A DNA stretch of 64,000 nucleotides, from positions 1 to 64,000 of the forward strand of contig JAJIRX010000549.1 of the NCBI GenBank assembly GCA_023853785.1, given 5' to 3'. A program made the translations under genes and the position numbers. Source of the DNA: Psilocybe azurescens. Lineage: Eukaryota > Basidiomycota > Agaricomycetes > Agaricales > Agrocybaceae. Of the stretch, positions 12,334 through 23,085 are shown piece by piece; positions within the stretch are counted from its first letter, which is position 1; every line of letters starts with the position of its first letter. Below the pieces are notes generated by a model, which saw only the letters and a program-made list of their open reading frames with translations, was not told where the DNA came from and made no database searches.

Positions 12334-12879
12334 GTGTGGTCTGGACACCCAGAACACGATAAGCACAAGTGGTGGATGGTCGAGCAGGTTGTGCTTTGGA
12401 CACCCACAGCACAACCACAGTATGGATAACCTTAGCGCGGTGTGGTCTGGACACCCAGGACACACCGTATGAGAAGATGGGTTGTTGATCAAACGTTGAT
12501 CGCACTGAAGACCATATGTTTGGTTCTCCCTTTAAACCAAACACGCTCATCACGTTCCGTGGTATTTGTGCTTGTGTGACAACGCTTTGATCAAGTGATC
12601 GTGTGATGCGTTCTCGATTCCGTGAGCGTGCTTGTGCTTGTGTGGCAAAAGCTTTGATCAAGCTCAAACAAACACGCTTAAACGAACTCGTTCCTCTCAA
12701 CTCCCACCTTCATTGTCAAATCGTCAAAGCGTGTTGTGGGTGTCCAAAACACGCTATTCCTCTTCCTCTCAACTCCCACCTTCATCGTCAATTGTCAAAG
12801 TGTGTTGTGGGTGCCCAAAACACACTATTCCTCCTGTTTGAACCTTGACTTTTGGCTGTTATTTGGGTGTCCAAATCAC
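12334..12879. repeat. Second array of near-palindromic repeats (six copies)
   Basis: Copies lie at about 12334-12357, 12391-12412, 12440-12463, 12731-12752, 12802-12823 and 12858-12879. They share the CTGGACACCC or GTGGGTGTCC core with the copies at 3.5-4.3 kb. The first two, with the spacer between them (ending GGTCGAGCAGG), match 4245-4300 in inverted orientation. I see no gene in 12217-12890. Confidence 0.75.
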
Positions 12880-12891
12880 GGTTTAGCTTGC

Positions 12892-13021
12892 CCGCGTTTC
12901 TTCTATCCCTCAGCTCGCGATACGGCCAGCTCTCGACTGAATCAGGCTCCGAAACAGCCGCATTTCTTCTATTCCTCAGCTCGCGATACGGCCAGCTCTC
13001 GATTGATCAGGCTCCGAAACG
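12892..13021. repeat. Two-copy tandem repeat of ~66 bp
   Basis: Units 12892-12957 and 12958-13021 are about 90 percent alike by eye and share the core CAGCTCGCGATACGGCCAGC. Confidence 0.85.
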
Positions 13022-13106
13022 GCATAACTTCAACTTCGTGAGTGTTTTTTGAGACCTTCCGTCATACGTCGAGTTCTTAGGCTGATCTTAAGTTTTAAAG
13101 ACCAAT

Positions 13107-15764
13107 GTCTCAACAATCCTCACGTTTGGACCACTCCGAGGGCAGGGCCTTCATCAGCGACGGAGACATTTATTATTCACCTAACTGCTCACGCCCGCGT
13201 TTCTGTCCCAGATCAGAAGAGATCGTATCCATTCAGCATTGGAGCTGCATCTCTCAACCGGCATCACGATCCTGAATGGTGGACCGACGCCTATGGATTT
13301 TTGAGCTTCATCCCCAATATTCCGACATTCGAAGGATATGCGTTTGGCCATCTTCGCGACTACCTTAACGACATTCATGAAGTTGACGCATCTTGGGGTA
13401 CAGGGTACCAGCTCTCACAATCAAAATCCTCGGCGTGGCACTATCTGGAAGACGTTTTAATTGTTATCATATATCTCCTAAAGGAAAATTTCCGTCATTT
13501 GCTAAAACCATATTTCCTCCCCCTTCGCCCTCTCTCCTCGGCTTCGATCAAGTGTTTTATACCGCTCGTGGCGCACGCTATCGAATTGGACGCGCACGCG
13601 ATTGGTTCATCATTTGGATCGGCTTGTTGTCGTTCTATATTGCCTGCATTGAAAGAGTACCCAACTCCCTGAAGGTCCCGGAGTGGTTCAACTTCCTTGC
13701 CTCGGAAAAAGTAGATCAGTCGTGGCTCAGCGGGCTTTATAATGTCATAATGGGCGCGTTCTGGAAGCCGACCCGTTCGCGCCCGGAGCGTTCGTCGATC
13801 TCAACAGCAAAGGTGGCCAAGGTGCTGACCTTGCGAAATGGCTTTCGCGTTTGGGAGGTACCTGTGTGGTATCGTTGGTCGAAAGTCGAGCGAGATCAGA
13901 CATATCGCCCGCTTTCAGCTATCTTCAACCCCTTCGGAACACCTTCAGAATGCGACGACCATGATTTATAGGTCTCCGTCTCCACCTTCTCCACCATCTC
14001 CACTCCCTGTTGCCTTGGAGGAGCAACCGCCGTCTCCACCCAGTCTTTCTCGCTCCAAATCTGCTATTCTTGAAGACTTGGAATTTAATAAGGCCCGAGA
14101 CGCGTATCTTGCCTCCAAGCCCTGGGAATCTTTCTTCGCTGCCCGAAAGATCATCAACGATCGAAGACTTGCAAATGAGACGCCGAAGGAGAGGGAAGTG
14201 CGTCTGAATCGAGAAAGGAACCCTCCTACTGTTTCAGCAGAAGTTTTTGTTTGGGATTGGAGCGACGAAGATGACATGTGCCTTGTCCGCACTAGGGTCT
14301 TAAAAGCGAACGTGCCGACAGAATTGATGATCATCCGGGGTCTCAAGCTCGCTACGACTCTGTCCAAAATGAATGGGATCTTTGTGAATACTTTGCGACT
14401 CCCGAAGAACTTGCTTATGAGGAGGATGACTTGGGCTTTACGACGAGGACGTTCCAGCTGCCCCCATTCTTACCGACGAGGGACGCAGTCTCTGGATTCT
14501 CAGCAGAAAAGAGTCGAGGAATTTGCTGCTCAACGCGTCCATGCGATATGCGGGTGTCGTCCCCTTACCAGCGCCGCTGTCGAACGAGAGCGAAAACGGA
14601 CTTGATCTTATTCCCTCCCAAGCGGCGGACATCGTGGCGTACCTTTCGGCTCACTATGGCTATCGACCCCTTATTGCTGTTCCTCCAAATCCCTCTACCC
14701 CCGACAAGGCAAGGTGGAATGATTTCGTCAAGACTGTGGGGCTTCGTGCCGGGGATTTTAACCCTCCACCAGTCGACTTTGGCCTATCATGTTTCGAGTT
14801 TCTTCAGGGCCTCCAAACGACCAATGGCCCACCGCCTGCCATCTACGATCTCAAAAGTCAGTGTCCCATTGCTCTTGATGTTATAGCTTTGAGGCTTCTC
14901 TTTGAGAAGGTTGGCGATCTTTTTGTTCTTCGGGAAGCCGTCTTGAACTGAAGACTCCCTGGACAATTGCTCTGAAAACTGCTACAGACGCAGTCAAGGT
15001 GTTCCGCCTTCTGCTCAGTCCACAAAAACACTCTTCAACTTCACTCGCACGCTACCTCCTGGAAATGGGTGTGTCATTCCACACATTAATTCCAATTCAT
15101 GATCAACCTTCCGTTGGACTCCAGGCCAACCGAAATCTTGTGCCTATCCGTGCTCCGGGGTACGTTTTTCTCAAAAAGGGACTACGACGTCTATATACAG
15201 CACCGCCGACGACTCCTGTCATCTTCGCGTGGGCGAGCTGCATTACTTGCTGGTGGCCTCCTCAGCCGCCTTCGCGAAGGAACATATTGGCATTGATTCT
15301 GCCTGCTTTGGCCCATCGCCTGCAGTCACTGAACATCACCTTGGCCACCATTTCACGGCCAATGATGGGACGGTCTATGGGGATGATATCCTTACCGACG
15401 AGGAGATGGATGTCATCTGTGGACTTCATAAGTGCTACACAGGTTTTTCATTTTTATTCTAATAATTTTATTAATTTTAACATGACCTTCTTTCCCAGGA
15501 TGTGCCCCCAACCAACTAGTTCACAAGTCTTGGTGGCCGAAGCCTCTTTATTGGAATAATCAGAAAGCAAATGGCCTCAATTTTGGACATTGGACGGAAT
15601 GGGATGAAGAATGGTATCAAGCCCGTCTGTCTGACATTGTAAAAGGTACTGCCCAACCTGAGGCCCCAGATTTCTGGCGAAACAAGCTTAGAGGTGCAGC
15701 TTCCTGGCGAAAAGCAACTGCTCGTCTTAATGCGGACTCGAATGCTCTTTTCTTAACAGCATAA
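13107..15764 (+). pseudogene. Agaric multi-copy hypothetical protein, many frameshifts
   Basis: The deduced blocks in order are MSQQSSRLDHSEGRAFIS, PFSIGAASLNRHHDPEWW, PTFEGYAFGHLRDYLNDI, SAWHYLEDVLIVII, PEWFNFLASEKVDQSWLSG, RDAYLASKPWESFFAARKI, NPPTVSAEVFVWDWSDEDD, YDSVQNEWDLCEYFATPEE, DVPAAPILTDEG, ADIVAYLSAHYGYRPL, SRGRAALLAGGLLSRL, DDILTDEEMDVICGLHKCY and, after an intron near 15440-15496, KSWWPKPLYWNNQ and GHWTEWDEEWYQARLSDI. They fall in all three plus frames, so at least five shifts have accumulated. The order resembles a large multi-copy agaric family of roughly 800-900 residues without known function. Composition and decay are like the neighbouring cargo-type genes, but no palindromes flank its right side. 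Confidence 0.5.
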
Positions 15765-18700
15765 TTGTTATATAGTCCCTTGTGGACAATCTCTTGTCAA
15801 CCCGCTGCTGAGATGCACCCGCTTATCGCCACTGTCAGCGAGGGCCTCAGTACGCGATTTATTGTTTCCTTTTATAAATACTTTAATTTTGTACAATTGT
15901 CCGCTCTGGAAAACTTTTCCAGAAATAATTCATTTTTGATGTTTGATAAATCTTTCGTGAAATTTAAGACATATTAAGAAATTTTTGTTCCAAAACATTC
16001 TTCAATTGTTGCACAAGACAATAGTGAACAAACTGAGCGTGTCAGTTAAATCCATATACAGTCAAAATTATATATAAATGTAAAGTCTGTTTGCCGCTAA
16101 AATTAGGACATAAAGGTTACCTTTAACAGGCATTTATAGATGCCAACAAGAAAGACTTTTAGATACATTTTATGATCGGGAAAATGGTTGAAAAAACGCA
16201 AACACGTTTAATTAATTTTTTCAATCGTTTTTGGTCGCCTTAAATAATCTGTTGCCAGCAGTGACAGTTCAAACCTAGAATAAATATAAATACATACCCT
16301 GTACCCATAATTAGCGCACCGAGAATAGAATATGTCAAAAGCGTCCCGAGGCTAAAAAGCCTAGAACCATTGATTGCCATATGGGCGAGAACCTTAGAAA
16401 CACTTCGAACGCGTTCCAGTGTTTTAGTTGAGACTTAAGCTAGTCTATTCCGAAAGACTAGTTCCCGGGTTGGCAATACGAGAAATTCACATATATCAAT
16501 ACATTATAATCCTAAGAGAACCAGAAACACACTGTAAATCAATACAAGGGAAACTAGCTACCAGACAAAACAGTGCACAGTAAGGACAAAAGACTAGCAG
16601 ACAGGCTCAGAGAGATCAGGCAGGGGGATTTACCTTCCATAATTGACAGGAAATAAATAAATAAAATGACATCGATTGGTATCAATGACGGAATTGTAAC
16701 GTTTCTGCCTAAAATGGAACATGTCGGAATTGCACACGGCACAACCATTGGACTATCTGTCCCGAGATAAGTCTGAACCAAGTCAGGCTTCGACGTTACA
16801 ACACTCAGATCGTCACACCCGTTGCTCCAGTACATGTTTCCTGGGGCGGCCGTGGACTTATATGGTAGCGGGCTGCGGGAAACCCAGACCGCTACAGGAA
16901 TGCCGAGATGGCGCGGCGCGCAATTACAATTGAAAAATAGCTCCTATGCAAGAAATAAGGAGGCAGGTATTGCACAGATGCTCGTCCCAGTGAGGTAACT
17001 AGACGACAATTAATGTGCGGATAATTCTGGAAAATAGCTTGGCGCACCCTATAAAAGGGTGGCAAGCAGTCACAAAAAGGCAGGTATTTATTACCCCGAA
17101 AATATTGAAAAGTAGAATGCTTCTAATAAATAAAACAGAGAGTTTGCAAAGTCAGAGAAAGCCTAAGAAAGTCAGATTCAGATAATAGAGAGAGAATCAG
17201 AGCAGAGCAGTTAAGTAGACTCAGCAGTGTCTCGCTCAATAGAAATCCGAGCATCAGAACTTTCAAGAGACAATCTACTTCATATTGTAAAATCATTTAC
17301 ATTCCTTTAAACAAACTTTTACAATTACAAATACATTTTGGTGTTCTGTGTTAATATTTTGTGTGACTACATCTATGTAAATCCTGAGACTAAGAACCAC
17401 AAAAGCACTTCACCATATTTTACTACTGAGTTTCTGAGAACCTTATTAGCTATATGGAGGAGCTTTTCCTGTAAAACTGAGCACTTCTTTCCACTGTCAG
17501 TGAGCTCAACTTTAAGAAGACCCTACTTTAACTCACATGTTTTTCATAGGAAGTGATCCCATGCAACCAGCAGTGGTATATCAGAGGTTCAATATTTCAA
17601 TCCCCACACCTAATGAACTTTAATGTTTGTGTTTGGTTTGATTTGACACCTGCTGTGACTCTGAGAGACTGATGACAAGCAGGTAAGCGCTGAAAATCCA
17701 TCTACCCCTTATCATTGGTATTCATTTACGCATGGGCTATGTTTTGAAACATGTCCAACTCCTTGAGAGCTATCTAAATTTGATATCTTTGATATCTTAG
17801 CGATTTTTTTGTCCAACGCCAATATTTTTGGACCTCGTATATTTAGAACAAGGATTGTGAGAAATCGGCTCGTGAAAGTCGACTACAAATGCTATATTCT
17901 GGAAGTCCTAATGGTCCTGCATGTATCTAGATACTATTCGAGACCAAACTAAATTGTCAAAAAAGTGGATGCCTTTGGTTGTCCGCAACTATAGAACCGG
18001 ACAAAACGACGAGGAAAGGAATAATCAGATGACGGCACGTAAAACCAAAAACGATCCAGTACTCCCACCCTCCAGGCAATGTAACACAATGTTCTCCTTC
18101 TAGTCGTGGTGGTGATTGGAATGTTGATCATCTGTGGGAGCCTTAATTTTTCGTTCAAGGGATAATTCCACTACACGATCTTCAAGTGCGTTGGACTCAG
18201 GCTACACTGGAATCTGGATTAATTGACAGGGGTAGACAAGGATTGTCACTGTGAGATAACAGGATCTTAATTCATTTGAAAGCAAATACGTAGACTCTAA
18301 GCTAGTACTCTTCATGGCAATGCACGCACAGACGGTTGGTTCGATAAGCGTACTCATTTGTTCAATTCTGAGTTCCAGGTGTCTTATATTACCTCTTCTG
18401 GAAATTACATCGCTCTTCAAGCTTTCCAACTCCTGCCATTCTTTGGATTAGAACTACGAACGACGTGGATTGTATGGCTATTGAAAACTTACCTCGGTCC
18501 TTCAATAGTTTTACTGTACGTGCTTTCTCAAAATCATGAATATAAGAAAGAGTATCGTATCTCGATGCCCTCGATGCAATATATGCGTTGGATGGAGTAC
18601 ATGCGGCCCAAGGATAATGAAGCTCCGTGAATAGTTGAATTAACCACCAAAGGGAAGTCGAGAGGCGCCTTGTCGTTTCCGATAAAGAAAGATGGATCCT

Positions 18701-20212
18701 CCCTCGTAAAAGCAATAAGAGTAGCGAGGTCTAGTAACGTTGGGCTTCTGCGTACATATAAGAAAGGATTTAATTTGCGGAGCCCTTGACTCGGGCAAGG
18801 GTATCGCTTTGGCACTGGAATTGACAGGGCAAGGAATGGGACATTGGAAAACTGTCGTATTCTCATGAATTGCATTGCATCCATTATAATTGAAAACAGT
18901 CTGCACTGCGTGTTCGGATACATGCACAGAACAGCAGAACACTTCTATAACCAATAGATGGTGGACCGGTGGGGACGTGCAGGGATCGTTGCACTTACTT
19001 TTGATTGGCAGAATGAACCAGTTCTGCAGAAGCTTAGATTGTTCACAGAGGGTTTTAGAAGCTGGCAATCTGGAGCTTTTTCAAAGCGATTGCTAATGAA
19101 TTTGACTGTGGGTTCGTTGGACTCCAATGGTGTTTCCACCAGAGAGCCTAAAGTGAACTGCAATATTGTCTGCCACTACGTTCTTGCAACGACAATGAGA
19201 TCTCGTTAGCGATAGGTCAGGGTGTGATCTATTGGATACAGTAAGTGATACTAGAAATTAATCTGACCTTTGACTCACCTCATGTCGTAGAATTTATAGC
19301 AGACCCGACGAGTCAGAGGAAGGTGAGAGGGTGTGTATATCAAGATAGGAGAGGTCCTTCTAATGACTCCAATTTGAAGAGGACATCTCTAACTGTCTCG
19401 TGTAGGGAAATTCGCCAAGATGCCAAGATCCTCGAGGAAGCTGTCCTTGTGTCTTTGCTCGGATTAAAAGTCCAAATAACTCGAAGTGGTGAGAATCGAG
19501 GTGTGCCTCGAGTCCTCGTGGCCGACTTCGTGTCCTTTATACGACCTGGCCCCTATTTAAATAATGAAGATGGTGCCCGTGGCCTTTTGGTTGTCATCAC
19601 TGTAGACATACAAGCCGGATGACTATATGTATAGATGACTCATTGTTTGTAGGATCTGTATGCCATAGCTCTAATCGATTTAAGCGCCCGTGTGCTATCA
19701 CTCAACAACTCTGCCAAACAGTGAAGGACCTTGATTTGGATGGCACTTGTCGAATGAAAAGTAGAACCTTCCAGAGTTCATCTGATGGGATTTATCCTGT
19801 TTTATCGTTCAACTAAAGACGACCCATACCCTTTAATAGTCTTGCTGAGTCAGGAGGAAGAAAGCCTTGGGCATCCATCATTATTCTACACCTATCTCAT
19901 GGGCAGATTCACGTGTTGCCCTTGTCTCCTAGTACCACTCTGATTAACAAAGCATCGAGGCAGAGGGTATCGAGAATAGCTACCGGCTATCATGTACAAA
20001 AAGCCATTTATCTCTATAGGATTAGTAGTAATTCATTTCATATAAACATATATTACAACGTCCGAACACCGCAAAAGCAATGCAAAGTCCAAGGGCTATT
20101 CGTCGAGAAGTTGTGTGCTACAAGTTATCATCAGCATAGTCCAAAGCAGCTACTTTACGTTACACTGTAGTCGGCCAGATTCGAAAATTATACTTATGAG
20201 GCATGATGTCCG
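15765..20212. other. AT-rich gene-poor stretch
   Basis: No conserved protein was seen on either strand over 4.4 kb. There are short open frames with no family features, a TATA-like TATAAAAG at 17050-17058 and runs of A/T. It is probably old repetitive DNA. Confidence 0.5.
17000..17567 (+). mobile_element. Possible decayed solo LTR
   Basis: TATAAAAGGG at 17050 is followed by a purine-rich leader. Near 17568, just after GCAACCAGCA, lies GTGGTATATCAGAGG, which resembles the initiator-Met tRNA primer-binding site of LTR retrotransposons (TGGTATCAGAG). No paired LTR and no polymerase gene are visible. The limits are guesses. Confidence 0.25.
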
Positions 20213-22509
20213 TCATCGATTATCTGTGACCCAAGAACAGGTTTTTCCAAAACCGCCCTTTTTGCCGAACGGGTCTTCTTCTTCTATAAACTGCAAGTAG
20301 ACCTTGCCGTCACCGACAACGACATCCACTTTATCACCTTGCCATTCGGTGTCGTCGTCTTCCTCGGGGTCTACATTTGGGTAAATTTCCTCGTCGGCGG
20401 GGTCCGCGTCACTAGGTCGTCTTCGAGCATCCCTCTCGACTCCTTCGACCCCGCTGCCCCCATGTGAGAAGGGAAAAAGTCCCCCAGTGTCGTCTTCAGG
20501 ATCATTATCGTCTCCCGGGTCTTCGTCCTCAGAGGAGAGCCCTCCCAAGTAGAAGCCCCTCGAAAAGGCGCTTTCAGAGAGAACTACAGCAGAGCTCGCC
20601 ACCGCCTTCGAGAGACGGACGTGCTCGTCAATGTTGCCCGCCGCCACATGAATGGTCAAAGGGCCTCGGAAGGTTTGTGGGAGGTGTAAGGTTAAGTGGG
20701 ATCGCGATAGGGGCTTGCGAAGGGTGCCCCCCCATGTTGCGGGCTGGGGTCGATGCGAGGCCGTTGCGTTTTGGATCAGGCTGGGATGGCGTGAACTGTG
20801 ACGTCGGTGGTGATACGGCATTGGAAGGGGGCAGAGAAGCCGAAAGCCGAGCTTCTTGCATTTTGTTGTTGCTGTCCAAAGGAGGAGAATCAGGGCTTTC
20901 TGGGTCATTGATATTTATAGTCGATGCCAGGAGGTGAAAAGGTGGTCGGGGGCTCGGAGCATGCTGAAGAATGAAAATGAATAAAACACGTTCAAGGGGA
21001 AAAGGAAAAAAACCCACTATACGGGCCACCAAAGGAAACGACTTTGCTCTCCTGTGTCTTGATCCTGATAGTTCGCTCTTGAGCCTCAAATCAATCAGAG
21101 TAGGGGAGGGAACAGAACGAGAGTTCGCGTCAGAGGGTAGGTCGTATCCCTCCACCTGTGTTCGACGACTACTCGGCCGCCGACTAAAACTGGGACGAAG
21201 ATGCGTTTCTTGAACATGGGTATCGAGCGATTTACGTCCAATGAAATCTCCATTATTAGAACCGGAATGCCGGTTTGTCTCAGGGACGAGATGAACGTCG
21301 ACATCTATGCCACCATTTTCCACCTCCAAAATCAGGTTCTTCCTGCGGACTTTCGGCCCGCCAGCCTCGCTGCGTGGACGAGGTTTAGATGATGACTTCC
21401 GCGGTGATTCGGATATGGCGTCACTCTTTGAAAGCAAACGGGTAACATCGGCCAGCGAAAGTGGGCGTGGTTCAACCGCTTTAAGAAGAGAATTGGGGAT
21501 GTAAAGGCTCGGGTCGATTGTAAAGTTGCCGGTAATTGATGACTGGGCAGGCTTTCTTCCAAAGAATGAAGTTTTTGTGGAGGTGCTTTTGCGTGAGAGG
21601 GAGACGTAGTTTGTAGCACGTTGTTTAGTTGGAAGATAAGATGTAGAAGCGGAGGCAGAAGCAGGGATATAGCTTGTAGAAAGCGCACTGTACGCTCGGC
21701 GTTGGGTGGCGTTTCTATAGTTGATAGGAGAACTGTATGGATCTTCCTGTAAAAAGGTGATAGTGCTGTTTGCGATGGGGGTATGAACAGGGGTGTATTA
21801 TCGCTATCGCTAACAAGTATGTCACTCGGATCGAGATGAAGCTCATATCCCGCTTTGAGAGACCGTTGCGTAAGATGTCCGATTGCGGCTGGCTGCGACG
21901 ATGGTCGGTGATGGTAGAGAATCGGTCTTGGTGACGAGACGTCCGAAGCTCTCCTGCGCTGAGAGGCATAAGGAGTTGTCGGTGTGGAAGAATATCGAGT
22001 AGTCCTCCGCTGATTCAAATAAGGATATGTGCTCGAAGGCTCCGAGCTTGGAAAAGGACTACCAGGCGTTGGTCCTGGCGAATGTGATCCGCCTAAATGA
22101 GAGTCGGCAGTGGTAGGAGGTATATCTATCGTGCATTGACTATGTGTATGAGTGTATCCATGGGTACAGCTGTGTGTCTGGGTCGAAGACGGTGCTACAG
22201 GCTCGGTATGATCGTCGACGCGATGAATGTCGGCGAAAAGGTCCTCCGTAGAATAAGGCGAAGCCAAAATCTCTTGAGGTGCGATCTCAGGGCATGAGTG
22301 CATAGAGACGCTGTCGTTATCCTCAGAAGGGTTGACACTTGGGGGACCTCATCACTACCAGCCACGGATGAATCTGCTTCCTTCTGGGAGGTATAACAAG
22401 GAGGTGCAACGCTTGAAATGCTTTCAACGCCTACAGAGTCCCGACGGACAAGATTTGTGACGCGAAGCGCGTTGCTCCTTCTTATAACCCTGCGCCGAAT
22501 GGTAGGCAT
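20213..22509 (-). CDS. DUF7330 domain-containing protein
   Basis: The start at 22509 gives MPTIRRRVIRRSNALRV. Exons are 22509-21815, 21746-21018 and 20963-20213, with 68 and 54 nt introns. The N-terminal ~230 residues are Ser/Pro/Thr-rich and look disordered. The DUF7330 part begins near the second exon with ITGNFTIDPSLYIPNSLL, continues LILEVENGGIDVDVHLV and TLIDLRLKSELSGSRHR, and ends LHLPQTFRGPLTIHVAAGNI and GDKVDVVVGDGKVYLQF; the repeated short beta-strands are typical of this adhesin-like fold. Spliced length is about 724 residues. Two compensating one-base shifts at homopolymers (CCCCC read at 22341-22345, seven G read at 20727-20733) must be corrected to keep frame. They look more like consensus errors than decay because everything else is intact. 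Function is unknown. Confidence 0.75.
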
Positions 22510-23085
22510 CTATGGCACCTGCAGAGAGCGATCTGAATGAGAGGCAGGAGACAAGGATGATTTCAACCATCCACGTTGAATAAGGCTAGTCAAAGCCTAG
22601 TCTATAGAAGAAAAGGGGGTCGCATCGGCTGCAAATGAATTGTACGGCATTCTGGAAGAGTGAAAAGTACGTACGGCACGCTTGGACCGCGAGGTTGAAA
22701 AGAATTCGAGGGAGATATTTGGGGCCACTTCGGAGGTGTCATCGGCGAGAATCCGAGCATACATACAGCGAATTAAATAGATCTCGTGATCATATTAATG
22801 GATAGATTTATATAAAGGCAGACATCCTTTCCAAGTACGTCCTTGAGGTATGTTAGGTGCATCTTACACATATTGAAGCGAAATAGAGTCACGGTATTTC
22901 AGAAGGAAACAGTGCCAGGCAAGCCGAAAAGGATAAAATATCTATATCTAGATATTTTGTATGTAATACATTGTTGACTGCTAGTATTTTACATAATACT
23001 CCACACTAAGTCTATTCAAACGACAACGTCGAACTCAACGGTGAACACCGACGCTCGCAACGACGACAACGACGACAACCTGACA
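22510..23085. promoter_or_regulatory. Divergent promoter region
   Basis: This 576-bp AT-rich spacer separates the starts of the DUF7330 gene (minus) and the Mob/phocein gene (plus). It holds no open frame of note and must contain both promoters. No specific element was identified. Confidence 0.5.

Larger units (their letters stand above)
1..13050. mobile_element. Nested DNA-transposon block (Plavaka-type) with palindromic subterminal repeats
   Basis: This interval joins a Plavaka transposase at its left end with at least 13 near-palindromic ~22-bp repeats at 3521-4266, 7726-7745 and 12334-12879. Repeats of this kind near element ends are expected of CACTA-type transposons, where they bind transposase. 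The stretch at 7650-7745 is an inverted relative of 3735-3800, and 12340-12420 is an inverted relative of 4245-4300. The interval therefore looks like two or more related elements, or the two ends of large ones. I could not define exact termini or target-site duplications, so the boundaries are approximate. Confidence 0.55.

Noticed and set aside
18389..19209. Overlapping Cys-containing frames considered as a hydrophobin or secreted protein
   Set aside because: Cysteine spacing does not fit the eight-Cys hydrophobin pattern and no signal peptide is present.
19245..19622. 125-codon plus-strand frame
   Set aside because: No domain, no splice partners and no similarity to any family I know; likely random.
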